NCBI GenBank assembly: GCA_047967505.1
Contig: CM106538.1
From: Dipteris shenzhenensis
Lineage: Eukaryota > Polypodiophyta > Polypodiopsida > Gleicheniales
DNA length: 64,000 nucleotides
Strand: one strand, 5' to 3'
The notes beneath the pieces were generated by a model. That model had not been told where the DNA came from. It saw only the letters and a program-made list of their open reading frames with translations, and searched no databases. The translations under genes and the position numbers were made by a program. Positions 11,901 through 22,500 of this stretch are shown here, piece after piece (position 1 is the stretch's first letter; each line of letters begins with the position of its first letter).

Positions 11901-12943
11901 TCGGTTGATCGATGGGAGGAATGCCATGACATGAGCTCTGCAATAGATTTGAACTTGAACATATGTTGGATGCGAGGGATTATGGGAAAATGTCGCAATA
12001 CCTTACGAGGCACGTCCAAGGTTTTGAGATCTACTCTATATCTTGCCTCTCCACAAGTAGGACACTCTCTTGCATCCTTATGTAGTCCATGAAACAAAAC
12101 GCAATCGTTGACACATGCATGGATGCGCTTGTAATCTAATCCTCCAAGAGAGGTCACATGTTGCCTTGCCATATCTCTTGAGGTCGGTAGTTTATTCTCC
12201 CTTGGAAGCATTTTACACAATAGCCTGCACGTGAAGACCATAAATGAGAAAAAGCATTCGAGTAATTGACCCACTAGCATAATTCACCATGTTTGCAAAA
12301 TCGACTTTAAAGCTTACTTGAGTAATGCATTCAAACTTGCATTGCTCCATCCATAGATGGTTTGCAAGTTTATTAACTCAAGGGAGGCATGTAGAATAGA
12401 GAATGTGCACCCCTCAAACAGTGGAGTCGATGCTGTAGTAAAAAGATCATCCTGCTCCATGCTATTATCCCTCCCTTGATGGACATATAAATCCTGCACC
12501 ATATCATCAAACACCTCCTCCTCCATGGCTTCATGAGGTAATGGAAGAGGGCTACTATCACCATTACTCCATGCATCCGTAACGGTCCCTCCTAAAGATC
12601 CCACCTCATATCGCCGACGCTTCGCCTCCTCACGGCGAGCATAGGGTAACATATGCGGGTGTGGCACTGCATCCTATATCAAATTAAAACGGGATCATAA
12701 CTCAAACATATGAACATCCATAGGTATCTCAATCAACCTTAACTTACAAACCCTTACCCTGTTTACTATCACATCCCATTCTCCATACTTTGAGACATGA
12801 TTGAGTGTAATTCTGCGTGCACGATACATGTTTTCTCGACATCGATCACACAGACATTTGATTTTTTGCTCCAACCACATTTCGCGATGGTGGATACGGA
12901 GGGATTCATCCTCACTGGAGCTACTTGTTAAAGATGAAGACAT
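8980..12943 (-). pseudogene. Family B TNP2-type transposase gene (B2), eight exons, frameshifted
   Basis: Inferred exons (high to low): 12943-12758, 12673-12318, 12224-11485, 11398-11167, 11079-10688, 10595-9833, 9757-9423, 9339-8980. The first three join in frame, and the total is about 1,120 codons. Exon 1 has a C-x-C-x2-C cluster. Exon 3 carries the Transposase_21 (TNP2) hallmarks IHACVNDCVLFHG, ECPTCGEARY, LRLGLSMDGVNPFG, KKGHVMLSLLIPGK and MWTMHDFPGYGE. Exon 5 has LPYWSHLKINHLLDPMHIFKN. Exon 6 matches DUF4218 (LHLIVHLVDEI, RWLFFLECFMKTLKGFVR). Exons 7-8 resemble DUF4216 (YVLDVKWFKDVVERG, WHVIPI). Such proteins bind termini and catalyse excision. Breaks: a 2-bp deletion near 10153 relative to B3, and a frame problem near 9588. 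The start ATG follows a TTTGTTTGTAG acceptor. Confidence 0.85.
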
Positions 12944-12994
12944 CCTACAAACAAACAACCCACCAAATTTGCTCTTCTTCAAATGTTTAATTTA

Positions 12995-13750
12995 AACTCT
13001 GTGGCGCGTCTAAGGGTGCATCTAAAAGCGTGTCTAAAATCGTGCCTAAAGGCGCATCTAAAAGCACATCTACTCTATGTATTTACATGCGCCTATAGAT
13101 GCGCTATTAGATGCGATTATAGACGCAACTTTTAAACCTGCTTTTTAGCATGCCGCACGCTTTGCTTTTCTTCACATTACTTATACTTCGCGTGGCTTCC
13201 TTCCTTCCTTATTAGCAGATCCATAGTTTCGACGCTTAAGAGGAAGGCTCCCATACTTACTTCCAAGCTTACACTTAAGAGGAAGGCACCCACACTTACT
13301 TCTAAGCTTAAAGGAGAGGAGGACGAACAAGGAGGAGAAGCAACTTTGAAAAAGAAAGAAGAACCTTCCATACCTCTATCCAAGTAAGTCTTTTTGCAGT
13401 TGATCTTGTTTGGAAGTTTGCTCTCTTTAGATTTGAACTTTCTTGTATCCAAGAAGTGCATGATCTGGGTATCAGTGTCATGTTTGTGTGTCAGGCACAA
13501 TGTCCTTTTCTACTTTTTAGAAATCCCGTCTGTCAGAGCGCGTCTATAGGCGCATCTCAGAGCGCGTCTAAAAGCGTGTCTATAGGCACGTCTAAACGTG
13601 CGTCTAGCCTGTTTGCAGACACAGACAAACGCGTCGATAGACGCTCTGTTAGATGCTATGTTAGACGCTCTGTTAAACGCTCTGTTAGACGCTCTGTTAG
13701 ACATGTCTATAGGCGCGCAAATCAGACGCGTCTATAGACGTGCTCTGACA
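12995..13750. promoter_or_regulatory. Internal divergent-promoter region of B2 with two motif clusters
   Basis: Between the two divergent genes there are two clusters of the terminal motif: about 13000-13135 (upstream of the transposase) and about 13535-13745 (upstream of the second gene), the latter containing CGCGTCTATAGACG. Between them lies probable leader sequence (13190-13390) ending in CCAAGTAAGT, a good splice donor, with acceptors at about 12945 (minus) and about 13815 (plus). Sharing of the motif between the ends and the promoter suggests autoregulation by the element's own DNA-binding protein. Confidence 0.7.
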
Positions 13751-13823
13751 GTAAGCCTCTCTTTCCTTCCCCTTTCTTCTCAGCTCATCAGTAATAGATT
13801 TTTTTCCTTTTTTCCAATTCAAC

Positions 13824-15276
13824 ATGTGGCCAGGAAGCGCTTCCAGCTCACCTGATCCCCGGGAGTCTATTTGGAAGGACTTATATAACCTTTTAGGGCA
13901 CCCTCCTAGTCCTGCGGAGTTATACGGGTATATGATGGGTACTCTAAACACTCTCCAGGAGTCGGCACTACAGACTCCAAGCCACCCCACACCGCCTGAG
14001 ATCACCCCAGCGGAGTAAGCATAGCCGTCTTATGCCCCTTCTTATGCCCTTCCCCCTTACCATCTTATGTCCCTTCCCCCATGCCGTCTTATGTCCCTTC
14101 TGCCATCCCATCTTATGCCCTTCCCCCATGCCGTCAGGAGGTCCTTCTATCTCGCAGAGCCGTCGACGTACTCCTATGCCGTCGAGACTCGGTTCTCCAG
14201 CTACGAGTGGTCAGCGTAGTCCCGTGCAGTCTCCAGCTACGAGTGGCCAGCGTACGAGCTCGACACGATAGGGTAGCAGGCGTAGTAGCAAGGAGAGCGG
14301 TGGGGGATGCATGGCACAGTGCTTTGGGCCATGTGGCGATGGGGAGGATGATGATTCAGATGATTTAGACGTGCCTCTGGGTGATGGTACGATTTATTAT
14401 GACATCACTCAGACAGGAGGCATCTTGATGGATGTGTGAGGGAAGGACATCATGGCCTTCATGCGCTCTGTAATTGCTAACAATTATAGAGATTGCTTTA
14501 TCCACTACAAAGATCACCCAAAGAGGTTGGCTGATGAGACCCTCGCTACTGTTCGCTCTAGGTATCCTAACCCCCCCAATCGCCAGTTCACAGATAAATG
14601 GGCCAAGTTAAAGATTGTTATGATACTTGGCAATAAAAGATCTTCGCTTAAGAGGCAAGCACTAGCAGAGCTTGCCAGACTTGAGGCAGGTCAACCACCA
14701 AGGGGCCGACCCCACACCGCTCACAAGCGTGAGTGGAAGAAGGCAATGAAGTCAGCAAGGGAGGACCCCAGTCTGCAGCACGTGGAGGCACGGAGGATCT
14801 AGATGGAGAAATATGGAAGCGCGCATTTTGGAGCAGAGGGTGTTGAATCATGGGAGGCCTAATTTATAAGTATCGATCTCAAATTATATTGCTTATGTAG
14901 TTTATTAGGAGGTTGTTTCTTTGTACTAATCCCTCCACAAAGTGTGTCATCATGCAGCTTGAGATCATGGGCAAATACCCTACTCCTGTGGAGACAGCCT
15001 ACCACCGCCACCATCGCAGAGGAGATACATGGAGGCACTTCTATGATGACGGGTTGATTACTGAGGAGCAGTATACCCGGGCTACTGGAGTGGCCCCCCA
15101 GGTATTTGAAAGTAATTAAAATTATAAGTAAAGATTTGATTTTTCATACATTGATATATGTTGTCCCTTGTTTATAGGCCCATGCACAAGATGATGAGGA
15201 AGAGGAGGAAGGAGGCGCAAAAGGGAGCGCAGAAGGGAGCGTGGAAGGGAGCGAGGACCTGGAGAACATAGATTAG
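13824..15276 (+). pseudogene. Family B Transposase_24-like gene, copy B2, broken
   Basis: Inferred exons: 13824-14865, 14958-15101 and 15178-15276, ending EGSEDLENID. The layout is as in B1: conserved head (SIWKDLYNLLGHPPSPAEL), Ser/Pro/Arg-rich linker, core at 14452-14800 (MAFMRSVIANNYRDCFIHY, RYPNPPN, ILGNKRSSLKRQALAEL), then YPTPVETAYHRHH in exon 2. Breaks: early stop at about 14016 with a frame change in the linker, TAG at 14269, TGA near 14437, TAG near 14800, TAA near 14860, and loss of the intron 1 donor (ATAAGT at 14866 where B1 and B3 have GTAAGT). Several stops correspond to CAG, CAA or CGA in a sister copy. The function, by family, is DNA binding or transposition control. Confidence 0.75.
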
Positions 15277-15584
15277 TCGTACAAGTAGTGCTAGCTACTC
15301 TTTTTTGTACTTAAAGCCATTGGCTTGGCTTTGTGCCTCTTGTATATACACTCCTCTTATTTTTTGTACTTGAAGCCACATGACATGGCTTAGCTTCGTG
15401 CTATATGTATATACAAGTACGTTTTGAGCTTTTAATTTTATTGCGTTTCGGAGTTATAATGTTTTATTTGGAATTATAATTAAAATGCGGTTGGCTGTAG
15501 GAATCGAATTACACAATGTGGATATGGGATTCTTGTAACTATATAGCATACACAACATACACAGCATTCTATTTTTTTTTTTTT
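15277..15584. other. 3' region of the B2 second gene
   Basis: No gene. It repeats the TTTTTTGTACTTGAAGCCAC block found after the same gene in B1 and B3, then AT-rich sequence and a T-run before the motif array. Confidence 0.55.
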
Positions 15585-15836
15585 TTAAAGCACGTCTATC
15601 AGTGCGTTTAAAAACGTGTTTATATATGCGTCTGTCTATTCGACTTGCATCTATATTTGCGTCTATAAATGCGTTTATAAGCACGTCTATTTATGCATCT
15701 AAGTGCGTGTCTATAAGTGCGTGTGTCTGATATTTAGATGCGTAATTAGACGTGCAAATAGACGCGCCCGTAAGTTTTTTATTTAGTTCAGTAAACGCGT
15801 CTGTGCACGCGTCTATGGGTGCTTTGTCTTGTTGTG
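15585..15836. promoter_or_regulatory. Right subterminal motif array and terminus of B2
   Basis: GCGTCTA/TAGACGC units at about 15592-15815 are followed by the terminal CTTTGTCTTGTTGTG, which ends at 15836. Confidence 0.8.
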
Positions 15837-18251
15837 TATAGAAGCTGGACAACTATGCCCTTCTTAATTCTTGACTAGATCTATTTTCAATTGTGGTTAC
15901 CTTTAAGCATTCGCAATCATTACAATCTTTTTCCTTCACTTGCCGGCATAATATAATTCTCTCTGCACTCAAGAAATTACATGCCCCTATTGATGTTTGA
16001 CAACCTAGATTCCTCTAACCATATGGGTGTATTCTTTAATGTGAGGCCTTTTGGCTATTACTTTTTGACTTTGAAGTTGGCAATCAATCCAAAGGGTAGC
16101 ATCTATTTCTTTTTTTTTGGGTAAGACTAAGAATCAAATTCTAAGGACATGTCCTTTGCGATAGTGGTACTTCACTCCACATATCTACCTATCTTTTTCT
16201 TACTAGGAAGATGGATATGAAGCTCTGTCTTGTAACTAAAATGATGCCACATAGACTTATCTATAATGCCAAAAGTGCATATGTTAATGATAACACACTT
16301 GTCAATTTTCAAAATTAATTCCCTTTGGTGATACAAAAAGTGTACCTCATGCATTAGTAATGGTAAAAATTTAGTAGAAAAAATCTCAACATTTTAAGCT
16401 TGTGGCCTTGACTACATTGGCAAATAGAATAAGGACACTATCTTCGATAAACATGAGTACATATGCAAGTTGACACATGCTTCTATAAGTCCATGCCTGG
16501 CCTAGTTAGTAAGGCTAGATGTTAGCATCACTTGTTAGGAGTGGGGGTGCAATCAGTTAAGTAGGGTGTCATGGTACAACTCTATAGCATCATTTTCTTC
16601 ATGAAGCAATAATTCCTTAGTTTTGGCTTGTTATGCTTATGCTCTCCTCTAGATTGTATTATCCTATTCTTTCTTGGCCTACGTATCTGTGATCCCTTTG
16701 CCTAATGCGCCACTGGTGGCCTATTCCTGCTTCTCCCTTCTTCCTCTTTCTCCCTCGTCACATGTATAACTAGTCTTGACCTTTTACCAGGATTTTATTC
16801 CATCAGACATCTTTGTAATCTAAGTACATATATTTCTCTCTATTTTTTTTTGGCATACTTTCCAACTTCTTCCCCTTTTGTCTTACATCTCCATTGTCTT
16901 TGAGTTGCATAGCCCTCAAGGTGTACATGAAAAAGATTCCTAGCCTTTTTCCTTTCCTCTTGTACAGTGTTACAGTTTGTAAGGCATCTTAATACTATGT
17001 TTCTCACTTCTATTTCGCACTCCCTTCCTCTAGTCTATCTGGTCAAGTTGTGGATAGAAACATCAACTCGTAAAAGGTATTAGTTTTTGTCCATATGCTT
17101 ATTTTGGTGCCAATGTTCTGAAAACTATGGTGGATTTAGAGTCTTTTGCAAGGGCATTGCCTAGTTTATTTGAAAATTAGAAGGTTAATGGAGCATGATC
17201 CTATGGACTCATCATAGTTGGAAGGCATAGTGTTTATAGAAAAATACAATCTACTAATAAGAGCATAAGGATGAATGCCCATACATGAAAGGTCTAGTGA
17301 CATAAGGATGGATGTGCATCATGAAAGGTTAAGTGAATTTGCAAAAAAAAAATCTTATATTAGACCTTTCTTGCAAGTAGACTCAAAGTCAACTCTATTA
17401 TTCATTATCTAGAGGGAAAGCTCTTGGGGCTTGATTTATATGTCCTTTTCACTCATGACATATCATGTTCTATTCTTCAAAAATTCCTATGGTCCTTTAG
17501 GTGATCGTCTTTCATGGCTCCATTCAACCATTAGATTTCCTTTTAGTTTTCAAGAACTTTTGAGACCGAAGGAAAAGTATGATGTGGTTGCAAAGGGTCT
17601 CTTAGATATTCTACAAGACTACCCTTTTAAAGCTTTGGGATGGTTGTTTTAAATTTAATGAAGGCATTGAAGGGCTCTTTTTTCTTAATCAGCTTTCATC
17701 TTATTGTTTGTCTTTCTAGTTGAATTCGCCTCGAGAAAAACAGTATTAGAGGATGCGCCTTGCATTTCCTTAGGAATCCAATGGTGTGCAAAAAGGTAAA
17801 AATTTCATGTTAGAATTCGTAGGCTGGGGACCATATATTGTGTTATTCATGCGTTGCATCACCGATTTGCTATCCATCGCATCGTTGGGAATTGACGTTA
17901 TACTTTCATGAATCGACTTTAATAGCGTCTCTTTTAAAAGAATCCCGAGCTTGTTGCTTTAAATGATTGACAAAATCCACAGCGTGAGCTTCAGTTTTCA
18001 CTTTTGACAAGATGTACCTTTAAGGGTATGCTTGGGATTCGTGTACTGGTCTTGGGTTCTGGAAAGAAAGAATCTTAATTGGGATATACTCTGAACTCGG
18101 GACTTGCCTTGGCTCCGTTCGACACTGCAAAGGCATTGCGAATGATCGACCACATCACTAGGCTCGCGTGCTGGAGATTAAGCTTGCAAGTTCCGATCTT
18201 AGCAGGCCTCCATGTCGAAATGGTCGCTATGTTTCGCACCTAGAAGAGGGA

Positions 18252-20156
18252 TGGTATTTGAGGCTTTTGATTATACGAGGATGCCAAACGCAGTGCGATC
18301 TGCTTGCTAAACCTAAACGGTGCAAGCGTAGGTCATGGTCGGGCAGCGAGCTGCCAGTGCACTTGCGATAGCCCCAACGCATACGATTCCGAGTACATTT
18401 GGAGTCTTGACCACAATCATCCACAATTGGGAGTGAGCGAGGCCTGCAACCTGACATGTCCCTTAGCTTTTCGTTCGTCCTACACAGCACTCATGGGTGT
18501 TCTTGTTTTCTAGCTTCCTGGAAAGTATCGGCACGGGGCTTGTCTGGGCTTTCTATTCTATGTCACTAACGTGTTGAGCTGGTCACGAGAAAAAACGATG
18601 CTAGTAATAAGGTCTATATTGATCTAGCATGCCCTTCGGATTTTCCCACTGACGACGTTATACGGTGCAATATGTGGTAGTCACGAGAAGAAACAATCCC
18701 GACAGCGTTTTTGCATTTATCAGATCAAGCTTGCAGAAAAGATCTCAGCAGGAACAGTGATATCGGCTAACTGCTTTAGTTCTGACTCGACTGCGGCCCA
18801 CGAGGGTATAACCGGAATCGATTGTCGAGCCGGCTCGCCGCTGGTCTCAAATGCGAGGGTTGAGAAACGCCAAGATGCCCATCATGTGAGCCTTGAGACA
18901 CTCTGAGCTGATTCAGACCGAGCATGGAGTGCACGAGCGACGGCTTGGTTTAACAGCAGGCGCAGACTGCAGTATCGGCGCCTCCGCGACGGCCCGCGGC
19001 GAGCTCTGAGGGTTGGGAATCTTGACAGGACGGGGGGCAAGGACTGCGGGTGGAACATAGCAATCGAGATCCGTTTGATGGCGAGCCGCGAGTGAATGCG
19101 ATGACGTTATTGAACTAGCTGCGCTTGCGTGAAAGGGAGAGACGGAGAACACTTTTCGTGCTTGTAACTCAGTCGTAAGTCGCGGGCACAAGCCTCTCCC
19201 GCAGCTACGAGCCGCACATCGCGAGAACCCTATCTTATAATATAAGCACGCTAAGGTCGGTGCTCTAGGAAGCAGCAGGGGTGATGACTACTTACGTGGA
19301 GTCGTGTACGTGCGACGTTGTGTTTAGGTGATTGGAGGTACCGACTACGTTTTCATAGTCTGATGATGGCTTTCTTTCATCCCCTACACATTCGAGGCCC
19401 TAGACTCTTGGAGATAGTTGTGTCTATTTTTCCCACGTGAAGAATTCAAGGGAGGCTCTGTAAGGGGGAAAAAAAGAGTGAAAAACACGTCTCCACTTGA
19501 TTCGACGCATTCTCTTTGTCAAACCGGCTGGAGCACGGGGGGTAAGATTGAATCTAAGCCCATCGAGGCCAGTAAAAGGCGTTATAGGTCTAGCGACCAT
19601 ACAATTGAGCAAATTTGAGCTGATTAGTCTTTTTTGTCACAGCGATGGGGTTGGATCGTGGATGTGTGTGGGCAACTGGATGTGTGCGCGACTCTTGCTT
19701 GAGATGCAAGAACGGATTAGGTTAAACAACGGGTATAATAATAACTAATAACAGCAGGACAAGAGGGGAGAAAAGGAACGGAGAGATCTAAACAACGATG
19801 AGCAGGTAAACAAGTACGTGAAGGGACAGGAGCATCTAAATTAAGATAATCGTGGGGAGGGAAGCTACCAGAGGTATACGTGAACGACAGGAGGAAGGAG
19901 GAGGACGAGGAGGAGACAAGGGGAAGGACAAGAAAAGCTGGAGGAGAGAGAGATCAGAATGGAACGCGTGAAGGTTGTGCATGGGAAGAAGGGGATAGTG
20001 CATGGCGACGATACAAACGTCAAGGTACTTGGCAACAATCGCCTGCCGAGGCCGGCTCTGTGTGTGTATAACAGTGTAAGACTGAAGTCTCAAAGTATCA
20101 CGGCCGTCAGGGTTTTACAATGACAGTGGAAGTTTAACCAGAAAAAGTGTCCCTAA
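18252..20156. other. Gene-island sequence upstream of the zinc-finger gene, no gene recognised
   Basis: Base composition changes after the duplication: CpG-containing words become frequent (GGCTCGCCG, GACGGCCCGCGGCG near 18830-19000). The longest frame, on the minus strand at 18913-19191 (92 codons, Ala/Ser/Pro-rich), resembles no family I know, so I do not call it a gene. The region may include distal promoter sequence of the zinc-finger gene; a second TATA-like stretch (TTATAATATAAG) lies near 19234. Confidence 0.5.
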
Positions 20157-20165
20157 TTATATAAG
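20157..20165 (+). promoter_or_regulatory. Probable TATA box of the zinc-finger gene
   Basis: TTATATAAG is a near-ideal plant TATA box about 50 bp upstream of a CT-rich stretch (from about 20205) typical of plant 5' leaders. It would predict a transcription start near 20190. Confidence 0.55.
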
Positions 20166-20189
20166 CATTCGACGTAAGCTAAGAAAGCT

Positions 20190-20833
20190 GGTTGGTACTC
20201 TTTCTGCGCTCTCTCTCTCTCTCTCTCTCGCCTTCACCATCGTCTTCCCTGCTGCACTCCCTCGTCCCTCCAACTGCTGCTGCACTCCCTCCTCCTCCAA
20301 CTGCTGCTCCTCCTCCTCTTCCCTCCCTCTCCTCTCCCTCCCTCCATCCCTTCCTTCCTCCCTCCCCCCCTCGTCCTCTCCCTTCAGCTCTTGATCTCCC
20401 CCCCTTCATCTCTGTTTCAATCTTCCTCCCCACCTCACTTCCACCCATCAGCTCCTCCTCCTCCCCTTCCACCCAGCTCGCCTCCCCCCTCACCCTCTCT
20501 TCGCTTCCTCTCCCCCCACCTGCTGCAGCTTCTTCTATTATTGTTATCCTCGTACCTCTGCCAATAACACATCCATTCCCCCACACGTGAAACGCGAACC
20601 ATAGTTACGAGAGACGCCGTCCAGGACTCCACTGCAGCTGCATTGAATGTTTGGTCACAATACGACTGTCATTTGTTGTTGTAAAGACCGTGTTCGGCAC
20701 TCCGTCCGTGCGATCGATTATCGGTGATCTGGTGAGAGATCGAGGACCTTTTTTGTCACGGACTCGAACAGACGTCTAACAATTGCCACAGATTTGTCTG
20801 CTGGAACTATTGAATTGGACCGGATTCAGGTCA
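20190..20833 (+). other. Putative long CT-rich 5' leader with an upstream ORF
   Basis: A (CT)n run at about 20208-20230 and CT-rich DNA to about 20520 precede the coding region. An upstream ATG at 20647 opens a 26-codon frame ending TGA at 20725-20727. If this region is transcribed unspliced, the upstream ORF could reduce translation of the main frame. The 132-codon Ser/Pro frame through the CT tract is low-complexity and is not called a gene. Confidence 0.45.
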
Positions 20834-21763
20834 ATGGCCGCCAACGTTGCCATCCCTCCGAGACAAGAGCAGCGGCAACCAGCAACAGCTTCTACACGCA
20901 CATGGCCGGCATGGACGACCGTGCAAGAGGCGCCCGGCGTTGTAGTAACGGAAGACGACTCCTGGGAAGCCAGAGCTTTCCTTGAGGATTCCAGCAGCCT
21001 CAGTGGTGGGACTTGGCCTCCTCGTTCCTACCCTTGCAACTTTTGTCGACGCGAATTTAGGTCTGCTCAAGCTCTAGGCGGTCACATGAACGTGCATCGT
21101 CGTGAGCGAGCTCGACTCCGACAATGCTCGCCTTCGGAAGAGTCACCCCCGACCGTAGATGTTCCTCTTTCGCTAGCGTATGATTCGCAGACTGGGGACT
21201 ACACTCAAAGCATGTGCATCATGTATCCCGTGTCCGGTGATTTACAATCTGGCCTCGGTTCCCCTTCTCTTCAGCTATCCCCAAGCTCAACCGTCATTTC
21301 CACACCCTCGTTAGTCTGTCCTATACCCACATCTTTTCCGTTTTCCCATCACCTCTCCTCCAGTGATTTTCCCCCGACCGATACATCTTCGTGTTCGCAT
21401 TGGCCACTCTCAGGCTCCGCACCTCCTCTTTCAGCCTTCCAATCTACGTCCCCGGAATCAAATTTCTCACCTATGTCTCTTCCTGGCCATGGGTGCATAG
21501 TAGTCTCTCAGCAGCGCTCAAATTCAGGATTCCCTGACAAAAACACACCGCAGGCCGAAGTTACGACGTCGCTGCTTCCCCTGAAGAGCGAGAGCTCCAG
21601 GAAAAAGTCCGCTTTAACTGGAGGTTTTCAGCCGTATCAGACTGTATTGTTCAAACATCCTGATACCATGCTTGTTGCTCGGCTGGATCCTAAAAAAGAC
21701 ATCGAGAACGAGTACGTTCCGGACGGGTTAGACTTGGAGTTAAGACTCGGCCAAAGGCCCTGA
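20834..21763 (+). CDS. SUPERMAN-type single C2H2 zinc-finger transcription factor with EAR motif
   Basis: An intronless frame of 309 codons. One plant C2H2 finger lies at residues 66-88: C68 and C71, the QALGGH signature at 79-84, H84 and H88 (C-x2-C-x12-H-x3-H). It is followed by a basic RRERARLR stretch as in SUPERMAN, RABBIT EARS and KNUCKLES (C1-1i class). The C-terminus has LDLELRL (299-305), an EAR repression motif of the LxLxL type that recruits TOPLESS-class corepressors in this family. Residues 100-290 are Ser/Pro/Thr-rich and probably disordered. The start is the ATG at 20834 (G at +4); the frame is open 17 codons upstream but without another ATG. A nuclear developmental repressor is the likely role, and the orthologue cannot be assigned. 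It is the only intact host-type gene here. Confidence 0.93.
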   Translation: MAANVAIPPRQEQRQPATASTRTWPAWTTVQEAPGVVVTEDDSWEARAFLEDSSSLSGGTWPPRSYPCNFCRREFRSAQALGGHMNVHRRERARLRQCSPSEESPPTVDVPLSLAYDSQTGDYTQSMCIMYPVSGDLQSGLGSPSLQLSPSSTVISTPSLVCPIPTSFPFSHHLSSSDFPPTDTSSCSHWPLSGSAPPLSAFQSTSPESNFSPMSLPGHGCIVVSQQRSNSGFPDKNTPQAEVTTSLLPLKSESSRKKSALTGGFQPYQTVLFKHPDTMLVARLDPKKDIENEYVPDGLDLELRLGQRP

Positions 21764-22500
21764 ACTGTGCGAAGTATTCTGCGGGATTTAAACTAGTAAG
21801 AAACCAAAGCTCTGTTATTTCATTCAATTTAATAAATCGCAGCAATTAATCTATTTCAATTCTCTAAAATGTTGTTCAAGACAGTTTCCTGTGTTTTCCT
21901 TGGACGTATGTATCTTGTTAACATCAGCTTTCAAGTAGCTCTCTACGAAGCCATGAAAATGTTAGTAATGGCAAGGCTTCCTTCCCACTAATCCTACGTT
22001 CCGCTCTTCACGTAAGACCGCAATTGAGGACCAGAATGCAACCTCGTTGCATGGAGCGTACATTTAAACGACAACATTACCCTAACCACAGAAACGGGAG
22101 GGTATCACACCTATAGAACACAATGTTCTATTGCTGCCAGAGTTGCATTGAAGGTGTAGCCAAGAGCTTATGACCAGCTTGGATGTAAACGCTTGCGAGC
22201 TGTGATGATGGCAAATGCACGGAGCTTTGCAAGGGGCCGAACTCTTCAAAGGCGGACAGTAGAAAGGGGAGCATGTCTTAATCTTATCGTGAAGGGACGT
22301 TGGACGCCCATTTCTGCGAGACACAATGTATTCTTATGTATCATAGCTTTGCATCCAAGTAGACGCCCATGACTTGAACCAGACCCTGACGACTTATCCA
22401 AGCCCTTCGGCATGGATAACTCCTAGTTGATCATTAGTTACAACACTTGCAAGCGTGGTCTTAGTAGCCTCCACTAACCCACAGCTCGGCTCATACTAAG
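21764..22500 (+). other. 3' untranslated and downstream region of the zinc-finger gene
   Basis: AATAAA at 21831-21836, 68 bp after the stop, is a plausible polyadenylation signal. CpG-containing island sequence continues to about 22450 with no recognisable gene. Confidence 0.5.

Larger units (their letters stand above)
8525..15836 (+). mobile_element. Complete-length family B CACTA-like transposon (B2, 7.3 kb)
   Basis: The terminal inverted repeats begin CACAACAACACAAAGC (left) and CACAACAAGACAAAGC (right complement). They agree at 24 of the first 28 positions, so the terminus is CACAA rather than CACTA. Contents in order: left motif array, minus-strand TNP2-type transposase (8980-12943), central motif clusters, + strand Transposase_24-like gene (13824-15276), right motif array. 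Flanks carry a TAT duplication and an empty site exists in the neighbouring duplicate. Both genes have lesions, so it should not move alone as read, although its ends look intact. Confidence 0.9.
8522..15839. repeat. 3-bp target-site duplication TAT around B2
   Basis: TAT at 8522-8524 and TAT at 15837-15839 flank the element termini. The empty site in duplication unit 1 has a single TAT. A 3-bp duplication is the CACTA-superfamily standard. Confidence 0.9.
8121..18251. repeat. Tandem duplication, unit 2, split by transposon B2
   Basis: Left part 8121-8524 matches 5381-5824, with an extra segment of roughly 100 bp near 8390-8470. The right part, 15837 to about 18251, matches 5822-8120. The unoccupied site in unit 1 (GTGATATAGAAGCT, about 5818-5831) shows exactly where B2 entered. 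No gene is recognised in the unit. Confidence 0.8.

Noticed and set aside
17431-17652. 73-codon frame in duplication unit 2
   Set aside because: The matching part of unit 1 (about 7270-7490) is interrupted and shows no coding conservation.
18913-19191. 92-codon minus-strand frame in the gene island
   Set aside because: Ala/Ser/Pro-rich, no homology recognised, and GC-rich DNA gives long frames by chance.
20192-20590. 132-codon Ser/Pro/Leu frame upstream of the zinc-finger gene
   Set aside because: Low-complexity CT-rich DNA, open in both strands, best explained as 5' leader.
20783-20833. Longer start of the zinc-finger protein (17 extra codons)
   Set aside because: The extension would begin at TTG; the first ATG in frame is at 20834.
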